This document shows positions 1 to 10,459 of a DNA stretch of 64,000 nt, piece after piece. Every line of letters begins with the position of its first letter. Positions within the stretch are counted from its first letter, which is position 1. The DNA is taken from positions 625,875,825 through 625,939,824 of the forward strand of contig NC_056743.1 in NCBI RefSeq assembly GCF_019279795.1, in the 5' to 3' direction. Below the pieces are notes generated by a model. The model was given only the letters and a program-made list of their open reading frames with translations, searched no databases and was not told the DNA's origin. The DNA comes from Protopterus annectens (Eukaryota > Chordata > Ceratodontiformes > Protopteridae). Position numbers and translations under genes: made by a program.

Positions 1-349
1 TAGTTAGATATTCACTTATCATATTTTATATAATATAACATTTTATATATATTTTTTATATTTTATATATGTTAAATACTAACTGTTAAAAACAATCATT
101 GTTAATTTATTATATCAACTCAATATTAATTTATTATCTTTTTACAATATATTGCGTGAATTAATTTTCATACACAAAATAAGATTACCAATGTTTATTA
201 ACTACATATGTACATTTTATTTTATATATATATACATACATTGTTTATGTATATATTTTTTATACATATGCACATTTCCAACTATCAGTTGTTGGTTATG
301 TTGGGCTTTGTGTTTTTGTTTTTACTTGTTTCTAGTATAATTAATATGA
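1..349. other. AT-rich non-coding stretch
   Basis: This stretch is very AT-rich with short TA and TTTA runs. A 62-codon open frame at 152-340 is almost entirely F, Y, I, C and L and has no recognisable domain. Its composition resembles the AT-rich 3' untranslated part of the Penelope copy at 1843-2000, so it may be the start of the adjoining Penelope terminal piece. I see no gene. Confidence 0.5.
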
Positions 350-595
350 CTGGTATTTACAGTGAATTTTTTATATGATGTGTCGCTTTAAGTATTTTTG
401 GCGTCAAAAAATGCAACAGGAACTATTGTTCGGGGTTCTGATGAAGTCTGTATTAGCAGATGAAAGCGCTTAACCCTGTGTCTTGGAGTGTTTTATTGGT
501 TTACAATAAATTGCTTATTTCCCTGTACAAGCTGTGGATCCTTTGCGCTGACTGCGTTGGTTTTATCGTTGGTTTCGTTTTATATTTTGGATTAT
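350..595 (+). mobile_element. Penelope-like element, left terminal (pLTR-like) piece
   Basis: Plus-strand sequence here parallels the 3' terminal region of the better copy at 1980-2215. Both carry a CTGATGA...GAAAGCGCTT hammerhead core, then a GTTTRYAATAAAT-like stretch, then a TTGGTTTT stretch. It ends abruptly at about 595, where an inverted coding fragment begins. Penelope-like elements are known to carry such terminal repeats and partial inverted copies at their 5' side. Boundaries are approximate and the left end merges into AT-rich DNA. Confidence 0.6.
432..477 (+). ncRNA. Hammerhead ribozyme motif (type I, Penelope terminal repeat)
   Basis: All parts of a minimal hammerhead are visible. 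The core CTGATGA is at 438-444. Stem II pairs 446-450 with 457-461 around a 6-nt loop. The second core GAAA is at 462-465. A short self-complementary stem III (AGCGCT) runs 465-470, and the predicted cleavage site follows T471. Stem I pairs 432-437 with 472-477 (five Watson-Crick pairs plus one G-T). Hammerheads of this form with tiny stem III are established in Penelope-like retroelements, where they are thought to act as dimers. One A (445) lies unpaired before stem II. Confidence 0.72.
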
Positions 596-1389
596 TAAAT
601 TCTGGATATCACCACCTCTAGCAGTGGGAAATATTCTATCAATAACCATGAACCTAAAAGTATGACTAGCATTAGTGCTAATCACATGCTTAGACAAAGC
701 ATTGTTCATGGAAGCACATCGTATGTTGTAAAGGTGCTCCCTGATCCTGTCTCTCAAAGTCCTATCAGTTTTCCCGATATAGAATGCTTTGCAGCACCTA
801 CAGTAGGCTAAGTAAACAACATGTAACGTCATGCATTTGGCACTTACACTAAACTTGTACCTACGCCTATTATCAAGATGGTCAAAGATACCACCGGTGT
901 CTATGAAACTAAAAAAATTACATTTGCCACAGGGTATCGTGTTCCCTCTTAACCCATTGTCATCAAATCTATTGCTGTCCAGATAGCACAGCATCCTCTT
1001 CAGATTCATTTTATTCTTATACAAGACCCTTGGTGTATCTCCTATTAACCTCCTAATATCAAGATCAGTGGTCAGCAAACCCTAGTCTCCTAATGATGTC
1101 CATTGTCATCCTAGTATCTGTTGTATACCCAAGGGAGACAGAGATATTCTTGCATCTTGTAGATGGGACACGTGAAACATTCACATCCCTGTGTTAATCT
1201 GAAAAATATGCTTTTGTTATACTGGACCTGAGAGGAGGAATGGTATCCTATACCCTATCGACCTCCCCTTCCTCATAACCTCTGTCCCTCAGTCTATCTC
1301 TAAGATGATTAAGCTCTGAGGTAAAGTCATCATCAGTTCCATTCAGTCTTAAGGCTCACAGACCCTGTCCCTTTATTATTTTTCAGATA
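596..1389 (-). pseudogene. Penelope-like element GIY-YIG endonuclease, inverted fragment
   Basis: On the minus strand an open frame at 563-1078 encodes the C-terminal GIY-YIG endonuclease of a Penelope-like retroelement, with the motif block FYIGKTDRTLRDRIREHL and a preceding CGKCNFF cysteine pair. Further upstream (1080-1350) the broken frame still gives ELNHLRDRLRDRGY, typical of the linker between reverse transcriptase and endonuclease. No reverse transcriptase core is present. The C-terminus runs into unrelated sequence at about 595, where similarity to the plus-strand copy stops. The fragment is about 90% or more similar to 1390-1725 in inverted orientation. It is a dead 5' inverted copy. 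Confidence 0.85.
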
Positions 1390-1842
1390 CTCAGTGGCAA
1401 ATGTAATTTTTGTAGTTTCATAGACACCGGTGGTATCTTTGACCATCCTGATAATGGGCGTAGGTGCAAGTTTAGTGTAAGTGCCAAATGCATGAAGTTA
1501 CATGTTGTTTACTTAGCCTATTGTAGGTGCTGCAAAACATTCTATATCGGGAAAACTGATAGGACTTTGAGAGACAGGATCAGGGAGCACCTTTACAACA
1601 TACAATGTGCTTCCATGAACAATGCTTTGTCTAAGCATGTGATTAGCACTAATGCTAGTCATACTTTTAGGTTCATGGTTACTGATAGAATATTTCCCAC
1701 TGCTAGAGGTGGTGATATCCAGAATTTAACTGAAACCAGAGAGGTCAACTGGATGATAAAACTAAGGGCTGACCAAGGTAGTGGACTTAATGAAAACGTT
1801 CCACTTAGACCTATACTAAAGGGACGTAGCCTTAGGAGTTGA
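1390..1842 (+). pseudogene. Penelope-like element GIY-YIG endonuclease, C-terminal fragment
   Basis: This plus-strand copy begins inside the endonuclease region and reads through GKCNF, FYIGKTDRTLRDRIREHL and a tail ending GRSLRS before a stop at 1842. Residues match the GIY-YIG family: the FYIGKT segment stands for the YIG half and the downstream R of RIREHL for the catalytic arginine. The upstream CVYLAYC-type strand supplies the GIY half only loosely (VVYLAY). The reverse transcriptase that should precede it is missing, so the element is 5' truncated and cannot be autonomous. It forms an inverted pair with 596-1389. Confidence 0.85.
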
Positions 1843-2215
1843 CCTTGCTTTATTTCATGTTTTTATATTTTTTATCTTTATTTTCATTTTTGATATGTAC
1901 TTATTCTATATGTATTTTTATATGTATTTATTGCTGTTTTATGTCTATTTTATATCATTATGTGCTCTCTTTAATTTTTATAAGCTCTTTAACTGCTAAC
2001 GTGATTGGCTTAAGGGTATTTAAACTATGTATATATTGCAGTGGCTCATTCTCTCTGTGTCTATGGTCTGATGAAACAGTAGTGAAAGCGCTTACCAAGT
2101 TTTATTTATTTAGCAACTAAGTTTTATTTGTTTGGTAATAAATACATTTCTACTTCAGCCAGTGTATTACTCCATTGGTTTTGTTCTGTGATTATCCCAT
2201 TTTTCTTCCAGTGGT
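1843..2215 (+). mobile_element. Penelope-like element 3' untranslated/terminal region
   Basis: Directly after the endonuclease stop codon comes an AT-rich 3' region. It contains a hammerhead motif at 2061-2098, an AATAAAT signal-like stretch near 2138, and a CCATTGGTTTTGTTCTG segment that also appears, diverged, in the left piece at about 560-580. The end near 2215 is estimated from where resemblance to the left terminal piece fades. Confidence 0.6.
2061..2098 (+). ncRNA. Second hammerhead ribozyme motif (weakened stem II)
   Basis: The core CTGATGA is at 2068-2074, GAAA at 2084-2087, and the same GCGC stem III at 2088-2091 is followed by TT. Predicted cleavage lies after 2093. Stem I pairs TGGT (2064-2067) with ACCA (2094-2097). 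Stem II is only two base pairs here (76-77 with 82-83), so this copy may have lost activity. Stem I differs in sequence from the copy at 432 but pairs correctly in both, a covariation that supports the fold. Confidence 0.62.
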
Positions 2216-2840
2216 GTATTTATCTAAGTCTGTGCATTTCCATAGTTAATAATTTAAAAACTTTCAGGTTGTTACTGAAATCTGATTGAAAGCAGTCTGA
2301 AGGGAAAAGATGAATGTTACTCCATTACACAAATCAGACCACAAGAACATACCAGTCATTTTTAAATTCTTTACTTTAGCCACTCTACTAGGCAAAATAT
2401 GTGAGCAATGTACTTATTTCCTTGTTAGCTACAGTTATCAAGAAATCTATAAATTCTAGATCTTGTATGACTACCTCAGTGCAAGGCACTGATATACTCA
2501 GCAAGGTCATAGAAAACAATTTGCCATGCTACATTGTTTTCTTGAATATAGATAACACCCTTGATTTTGATTCTTTCATACTGCCTTTGCATGTAGTTTG
2601 GTTAAGGCCAACGTTATCTGCAAATTTATCAACAATACTGCAGAATGACTTTCATACAGAACTCAGAAGCTGATACTACAGGAGTATTATTTGGACTGGC
2701 TAAAAGTCCTGGATAGAATACAATGAGGATGCATAGTTCATTCAATTTTTACAGCATCATTTTCCTGTACTTCAACCATCAAGTCCATTATGGCTTTCCA
2801 AATGTGCACAGTGCAACACTGGATAAATTACTAGAAGATG
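2216..2840 (+). other. Unassigned; weak reverse-transcriptase-like fragment at 2401-2673
   Basis: An open frame at 2401-2673 reads ...NNLPCYIVFLNIDNTLDFDSF..., which loosely resembles the YIVFLDIEKAFD block around motif A of L1-type reverse transcriptases. The catalytic aspartate position would be the D of LNID. No other motif confirms it, so this is a weak reading. The remainder shows no gene. Confidence 0.25.
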
Positions 2841-2984
2841 TTGGGACTTCCAAGATGGCTGCATACTGATCAACAGTTTAAGTTCAACTCTCCCACTGTA
2901 AAAATAGGAACTGAGAAATAAGAGCCAGTGATACTGCCAGATTGGGTAAAATTCAATTACTGACTAGTTAGTACATTGCCTGCA

Positions 2985-4053
2985 TGCCAGCATGCCAGCA
3001 AAGAAGAACATTTGAGAGCCTAAAAGAAAATCAGTCAGAAAAGGTGAAGAGAAAATACTGACTGGGAAGAATCCCACAGCTGTTGAGCAAAAGCAGAGCA
3101 AGCTCCAGCTTTGTTACAAGAGGTAATTTCCAAAATTTAAGAAGAAAAAGTAAATCAAATGTATTCAGAGGTGATTAAAATAAATGAAAGGAAGGAATAG
3201 ATCAATTCAAATAATGAAACGCTGGAAAAAATAGAAGAAGCTTTAACTAGTTATTCAGTTGAACTGATAAAACAAGAAAAATCAGATGTTGAAGTAAAGA
3301 AAAGACTGTCTGAGTATGATGCTTTTACAAAAGGGCTATTTCAAAAATGGTAGAGTAAGAAGGCAGAGCACACAGAGAAAAACCTGAGATTTTCTACTGT
3401 GCCAGAGAAAATGGAAGGAACAGACTGTATTATTTTTATGAAAGCACAAATAAGCAACTGGGCTGGTATTCTACAGCAGGACTGGTTAACTTAAAAGGCA
3501 CATTGAGTTTATGCTCCAGACCTAGCCATGAGAAAGCAGCCAAGACCTCTATTAATAAAGATGAAATCAAACCAGCAGAAACAATTGATCCTGACAAAAC
3601 AGTGACAGAAAGGAAAAATATTAAAAATTAGAGACAGCTGTGTTTATGGAAAATGATTATTCACTGTACACCAGGCAGAAGATAAGCAAATTATTCACAT
3701 CAGTAAGGGAATGTCAAGAGACAGGTGTTAAGATTCAAGCTGTTATACCCAGCTATCTTCAGAATATTTTTCCTGGAGAATCAAATACATTTTTGGATGC
3801 AGAACAGGCTAAGGAGAAAATATAAAAGTTTATCCAACAAGAAGTGAACCAGCAAACAGAAGGGAACTTTGTCAGTGAAACTTTTTCCAATATTCCAAAG
3901 GAAAAAAGCACAGTAGTTGAAAGGAAAAATCAGGAGTACCTTGGATTTAAACTACAGTCTGGTGTTGGGAGATGGAGAGCAACAGGAAGAAGACCAGCAA
4001 CACTAAAAATAGTGAATAAATGGCAGACTATGAAGCATCAATCACATTTGTGA
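2985..4053 (+). pseudogene. L1-type ORF1 protein remnant
   Basis: Start taken near the MPAKKN codons at about 2997. Frames interrupted by stops give, in order: a lysine- and glutamate-rich likely coiled coil (about 3100-3350), an RRM-like segment with KNLRFSTVPEKMEGTDCI, the hallmark block RKQPRPLLIKM, and an intact 61-residue piece of the C-terminal domain at 3640-3825 (YSLYTRQKISKL... ...FLDAEQAKEKI). In L1 elements ORF1p is an RNA-binding trimeric chaperone that coats the element's own RNA. At least five stops or frameshifts break this copy. Confidence 0.7.
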
Positions 4054-5530
4054 AACATGGCTTTGCAAAAAAAGTGGCTGAGAAAGACTGGACTTTTGCT
4101 GACTTTTTTTAGACTTGTGGGAGGACAGTAAAGCATATACTCCACTTTATGTGAATAATGTTTAAAAGGACTATCAAGGAAAAAAGAATAACTGTAAGTA
4201 AAATAATTTTTGTTCTCATTAGTATTTGTATAAAACATGTCATGATAACAAATTGCATGTTATTTAGTAAAGCAGTTTGGTATACTGTGTGATCAGGTTT
4301 ATTTTATGAGAGGGGAAGTCTTCAGTGACTGTTGCACACATTAAAGATATTAAAATAAACACATACTTTTTAGCTGTATGAAATACAAGCTTTAGAATAT
4401 ACAAAGAGAAGAAAGACTGTGCAAAAACAAGTATAATTTAATGTGTTGTGATTTTGAGTTGTTGGGTGGGGTGGGTGTACAAATGCACTGCTTATATTAT
4501 ATGTAGAATTAAGATAATGTCTCTTATTTGTAAAAAGGTGGATGTCAAGAATAATGCCCTTAAGCTGTGAACAAATATTTTTGTAAGTAAGTAAGCTTGA
4601 AAAATAAGACAAAATGATGAAATCCATGAAAAATGCTACATTTTGTGAATCAGTTCAAATAATTGCCTTTTGTAATTAGCAAATATTCTCATTGAGAATC
4701 AAGAAATCTGCTGCTGAAGGCAGTTGTACATTCTGTTCTGAGTGAAAATGACAAATATTCTTTCATGCATCTGCAAAGTTGTTAGCTTTTTCTCTCATTG
4801 GAGACAAGTTGTCTGCAGGCACAAGCAATTAATCTCGAGACTCATGAGCATTCATTGCTGATGGAAATTAAAGATACAATGTCAAGCTGAATAGTTCAGT
4901 GAAAAATAAAGTTTGAAATTATGGGAAGTGAATAAAGGATAGCAGCCCCTAGCAACCTCAAGACTTTAATGCATTTAATAGAACTGTGTACAATTTATTT
5001 TTATTTAAATACAGCCAGTGTGCTTTTTCTCAGGGCTAAAATTAAATTTTTTTTTTGAAAGCATGCAAGCTGGTTTTTTCACATCTGAGAGGGGAATAGA
5101 GATAAGAAAAAAACAGCAATTAGTTTAAATAGGAATGTAGGTTGTAACATGTCCTTTATTATGGATAACCTTAATTTTAGGTTAGGTAATGCCTGTGGCT
5201 ACAGCTGTTGATTTGGGGCAATTGTTCCTATCTAGAGAGTTAAACTTCATTTTCTAAAGATGTATGTAGTGTATATTTGTCCTAAGTCAATATAGTATGA
5301 CAGGGTTCTGAAAATGTCTTTAGTTTTTTGGTTGAGGGGTTTTATTAAAACAAAATCTTGAAAATGTGATAAAGGTTCAAATAAAGATGAGAAGAAACAA
5401 CTATATAAAATATCAGCCTGCCAAACATTAGTGTGGGCATGTAAGACAAAAGTTGGAAGTACACTTTAAAAAAAATGTCATGTATAACAGGTGGAAACAA
5501 TAGCTTTCGATCATAATGGCTACCCTATCC
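4054..5530. other. Unassigned interval between L1 ORF1 and ORF2
   Basis: About 1.4 kb separates ORF1 from the start of the endonuclease domain, longer than usual for an L1. It could be the element's inter-ORF region plus a separate old insertion. It is AT-rich with poly-T and poly-A runs (5048-5060, 5470). Short minus-strand frames at 4038-4238 and 4370-4627 show no domain. Confidence 0.4.
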
Positions 5531-8178
5531 ATATTATCATGGACATAAATGGCCTTACAGGTTAGACAAAAAGAAAAGTATATTGCATTATATTAATAAA
5601 TGCAGAGTGCAAATAGCAATGCTGCAAGAGACACATTTTGGAAGAAACGAGCATGTGAATTTGACAAAGAATGGATTTCAGGATGGATATTCATCAGAAT
5701 AACATGGGCAAAGGAAAATGGAAGTAATAATGATGCTTGCTACAGGGTCTCTAATAGTGATAAAAGGGGAAAAAAACAATAATGGTAGATTTGCGGTAAG
5801 CGACTGCTAATGGAGGAGGATTATGCTACCATGTATTTATATTCTACCAAAAAATGATATTATGGAGCTTAAGAAAATCTGGGGAGAAATAATCAGCTTT
5901 TAGCAGGGAAAATTACTTATAAGTGTGGACTAGAACTTGATGTAGAATAGTGAGGATGTATCGCAGGACCTAGAAGGGAAAATACAACAAAAGAGGATAG
6001 ATGTCTGAAGAAATGTATGAAAATATTTGTTAAGGAAGACATGAATTTAGTAGTAGGACCTAAGACAGAATTTACATACTTTCCCCAAGGTATAATAACT
6101 GTGCTGGACTGGAAAGAAATTATTTTTCAAAGGAACATTTAATTGAAAGCTTTGACCCTCATCCAATAACTATTTCAGATGATGCACCAATAAAAAACTA
6201 AGACAAAAAATGTAGGGTAATGAAGTAAAAATGAGACACTGACACTTTCCCACCTACTTGTTAAAAAGAAAGGAATTTAAGGAATGGATTGTGGAAATTA
6301 TTTGAGTGTTATTAGGGAAGATAGAAATTTCTTTAGAAGGGATAGCAAGTGAGTGGGATAAAATGAAAATGGAGTTTATAAATAGTGTAGAACAAAATAG
6401 AAAGAGATATGGTTGAGAAGTAATAGAAATTATTTAGAGGAGTTAACAAAGGTTAAAGTATTAAAGACTAAGAAGAATCTGACAGAACAAGAAGAGTCAC
6501 AACTGCTGAGTGCTAAAGAGAAAATAATGGAGTATTTGGATAATATGCATATATTTAGAAAGATTTATCATAAGCAAACAGTTTTTCATTACAACTCTAG
6601 AGCGTAGAAATGTTTAGCACATATGAATGAAGAAGCAGAAGTAGAAAGGGTTGTCATCAAACTTAGGGAGCCTATAACAAGAAAAATAACCAGAAATGCT
6701 GTGGAGGTATTAGATATATTTTGGATATTTTATGAAAATTTGTATAAAGCAGGGAAATGTGGAAATACAAAAGAGCACAAGTGGAAATATTTATGGAAGA
6801 CTTCATTATACTAAGATTGGAGGTAGCTGAGGTTCAACAACTAACAATTAAGATAGGAGGTGATAAGATAACAATAGTGATGTATAATCAATCTGCAGGA
6901 AAGTCTGCAGGAACAGGTAGTATTCCTGTGGAAGTTAACAGGGAAGATGATAACAATCTGAGAGATTTTGTTTAACAGAATTTCAAAGGGAGGGGAAGTG
7001 CCAGCATATTGGAAGAAAGGTCTGGTGGCTGTATTACCTAAAAATGGTAAAGACCATTCAGGTACAGCTTCATATAGACCCATCTCAACTTTTAAACCAT
7101 AATTATAAAGTCCTTATGCCTATAAGAGTTAAAATAATGGCAAAGGTGTTGCCAAAATTGATAGATATGGATCATGGTGATATTCTGGAGAGCAGGAAAA
7201 CACCTAAGCAGCATTAATAGAACAATGATGATCCAGAGGGAAGCAGAATGTAAGAAAATACCACTGTTGTTGGTGGGTCTTGATGCAGAGAAAGCATTCA
7301 ACAGATTAAGCTGGGACTTTTATGGGTAGGGCAGTGGCAGATATTGCATTCCTTCATAGAATAATAAAGTTAAATGGGAGGAAATATGAAGCATTGGAGT
7401 CAAAAATTAAAGTTGAAGGGGTTCTCTCTGTTAAGCTGTGTTTAAACAGGGGAACCAGGCAGGGGTGTCTTCTTTCCCCATTGATATTTCCTTTTTATTT
7501 AGAGCCATTGACAAAGAAAATAAGGGACTCAGAAATTCAAGGCTATAATTGTTATGATAATCAAAAAATGTCGGTTTTATTTGCAGATGATATTATTTTG
7601 TACTTAATAAATCCAGAAATGGATATCTCAGTGTCATGGAACATTTGTGATGGTTTTGAGTCTTTTTGGGATATACAGCTAATGAAGATTAAAACAAAGG
7701 CTATAGCTGTCAATAAAGTACCCTCACTCAAATTGATTCAGCAATACCCATATTTATGAGGACATGATAAGATGAAGTACTTAGGCATATGGATTAAAAA
7801 AAACCTTCTGTTATAGCAGCTAAGGATATGGGGAAGAGACTAAACAATATATAATATAAAAACTGAGGAAATGGAAGCTGTTGTTTATGGATATGGATAT
7901 GAATGGTAAGATAAAAGCAGTGAAAATGTTTTTAGTCCCTTTAGTTTTGTTTACAGGTCAGGCATATTTTACCAACCAGAAGGTAAGTCGTGGGCAATAA
8001 TTAAAAATGAGTTGAAGGAATTTATCTTGAAGGGGGAGATGGCTTGAAGGGGGAGATGGTAAGAGTTAAGTGGGATAAGCTGATCCTTCCAATAGAGCAA
8101 AGTGGTTTAGGATTACCCGATTTGAAGGGATATTTTAGAGCTACACAGTTAAGGCTCATATATAACTATAACTGTAAC

Positions 8179-8251
<73 letters not shown>

Positions 8252-9320
8252 CAACAAGCAATAGGTTATAATTCAAAGTTGAAAGGGATTATGATGATAA
8301 AGCAGGGCAGAATTTTATGAAATAAGGAAAGAGTGGGATTCTGGATACAGAGCCTTAAAGAGAATAATAACAAGCATACAGAATATTATATTCATAAAGT
8401 AGCAGAAAATAGTCTAAGAAATAAACCAACATGAATTTGTCAATAGGGATGACTGCAACAAGGGTACAGAAAATAGGCAAGAGGGGGCTGGAATTTACTG
8501 GAGAAAACTGGCAAAGGAACCAAGGTATTGGGAGCAAATAACTAGTGTGGAAGGATTGGGATGAATTGGGATGAAGCCAAGAAGATATTTGGACTGCAGG
8601 CTAGACACTGCCTTCCCCACCAGGGACTGATATCAGAATATAGGCAAAGAGAAAGGGATAGGAAAATCATAAGTTAAGGACCTGCTCTGGTAGAGTTTTT
8701 ATTTGAATCTAAATAGGATAATTAGAGGGGCATATAAAACATTACACAATAGCTACACGAAGCAGAGGATGTTAGAAAAAAATTGGGAATGGAGTCTGGA
8801 AAAATCAATTTACAAGAAAACAATGGGAAGATAAATGGCTCCCAAGCATGCAACAAAGTCCAAAATGCTTAGTGTTTTTGCTTGGAATTGTTTACATAGT
8901 CATTTTTATACCTCAGGCAGACTTCACAGATTTTTTTTCGGGTAGATAGGAAATGTTGGAGGTGTGATGGAGAAGAAAGAGGTAAATTGGAACATATGTT
9001 TTGGGACTGCAATCAGTTTGCAGATTTTAAAAATTCCTACAAAGTACTCCAAAATATTGGGTTAGCAAAAGGCTATAACTAACAAAATGATTCTTTTGAG
9101 CTGGGACACATGATCTGAATTGCCTAGATATAATAAGGCCTTGTTAACTTTAACTCTTTTGGTTGACAAAAAGGCAGTTACTAGAAAATGGGAATTAAAG
9201 TCTAAACTAACTGTATATAAAGTACTGAATATTATAAAAGAGATAAAACAACTAGAGGAGAGATCTTTAGAAAAGGGAAGGAGCAGATTACATAGATATG
9301 AATGTAATTTGTGGGAACAA
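5531..9320 (+). pseudogene. L1/Tx1-type ORF2 (endonuclease, reverse transcriptase, CCHC) remnant
   Basis: The endonuclease opens near 5540 with DINGLTG and shows AMLQETHFGRNEH at about 5615-5655, the family's LQETH catalytic block. The reverse transcriptase region has KSAGTGSIPVEV (6902), SYRPIS (7070), GTRQGCLLSPLIF (7455, motif B) and LFADDIILYL (7580, motif C), followed by MKYLGIWI (7773). A C-terminal zinc-knuckle-like CWRC...HMFWDC sits at 8957-9012. The FADD catalytic pair is intact, but the gene has dozens of stops and frameshifts and a (TA)n expansion at 8177-8246. It should have nicked target DNA and copied the L1 RNA when active. Confidence 0.8.
8177..8246. repeat. (TA)n microsatellite inside L1 ORF2
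   Basis: About 70 bp of alternating TA with one TGTA interruption lies within the L1 ORF2 C-terminal half. The ORF2-derived reading frame resumes after it, so it is a later expansion. Confidence 0.95.
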
Positions 9321-9529
9321 TAGATGCAGAATGATATTCAGGAGGAAGCGTAAGGTTTAAGGGAAGGGAGGAATAGAGCAATTTATGTAATGTTGGACTG
9401 ATCATATTACAAAGAAATAAAAAAAAACATGTGATGTGTAATGTATGTAAATGGAAAAAATGTTAATATGGTTTGCTTTCTTTTTTTAATTTCTCCAAGT
9501 CTTTTGTGTTTTTAATACCATGATGGGAA

Positions 9530-10459
9530 TGGGCACCATTCCTAAATCAAAATATGATTAAAGTTCATGAAATTAGTATTGTTTCAATCTTTGATGTCAG
9601 CCAAGGTGGCCAGTAATGACTCCTTCTGTAAATCATATTGAGTTACATGTATAGGCAACATATCTAAATACGACTGTAGATTATGTTTTTATAATACCCA
9701 TTGCTCCTATTACTATTGGAACTGTCTGAGTATCTTTCTTCCACACTGCCCTTATTTCTGCCTGCAAATCCTGATATTTTATGACTTTGCATCTCTCTGT
9801 ATGTAAGACACTGTAGTCACTAGGTGCAGCAATTTCAGTAATCAATGCTACTTTTGTCTTCTTTTCATGGACACTCTATCTGGTTTTCTCACATCTACTT
9901 TTTGAACTGTTGGTAATGGTGATCCCATGTGATATAAACTTCATAATTTTCAAAAATAATTTGTGGCTCATGTTTCCAGTGTTTTTCAGCTATTTTAATA
10001 TTATAATGTTTGCAAATCCCCAATGCAACAGTCTTGCCACATTATATGCCTTTCAGTATACAGTCCTTCTGCCATTAGTATATTACAACCAGCAACGAGA
10101 TGTCCAACTGTTTCCAATTCTGTTTTACAAAACCTACATTTGTCTGTTTCTCCCACATGTTCAATGTACTTTATAAACCAATGTGCATGTAGCCCACTGC
10201 CTTGGGCCACACATATTAACCTTTCTTCTTTTGTTTTAAATTCACCTCTCCATAACCATTCCTGCATTTGATCCTGATCAACATGAGGTTGTTCCAAGAG
10301 TTTTCTATACTTGTAACTACTGTATATTTATGCATTTTCCACATTTCTCGTCTCCTCATCTGGTCCTTCACCTTATATTATTTATTTTGTTTTTTGGCAA
10401 ATTCAGTTAGTGCCTGATTTTTATCTAGTTCTGGTTTGATTTCTATTCTGCTTGATGTT
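9530..10459 (-). pseudogene. R4-like LINE C-terminus: CCHC finger and restriction-like endonuclease
   Basis: The best open part (10001-10297) contains CRFCKTELETVGHLVAGC, a C-X2-C-X7-H-X4-C finger just before the endonuclease in RLE-type LINEs, preceded by ERLICVAQGSGLHAHWF. Downstream, in broken frames, come KPDRV (9890), then D..YI.R followed by SYLDMLPIHVTQYDLQKESL (9655-9590). The PD...D pattern is the expected nuclease core, although the exact second acidic residue is uncertain because of frameshifts. In active relatives this domain makes the target-site nick for target-primed reverse transcription. Confidence 0.75.

Larger units (their letters stand above)
2841..9480 (+). mobile_element. 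L1/Tx1-type LINE, near full length but heavily mutated
   Basis: One plus-strand element spans ORF1 (about 2985-4053) and ORF2 (about 5531-9320), with an AAGATGGC 5' motif near 2858. The order is coiled coil, RRM-like and C-terminal ORF1 domains, then endonuclease, reverse transcriptase and cysteine-rich C-terminal domain of ORF2. Both ORFs are cut by many stops and frameshifts. The 2 kb copy at 10477-12480 belongs to the same or a sister family. Ends are estimated; I could not find a convincing target-site duplication. Confidence 0.75.

Noticed and set aside
4370-4627. 85-codon minus-strand frame with hydrophobic start
   Set aside because: No family resemblance; it lies in AT-rich DNA within the L1 interval on the opposite strand.
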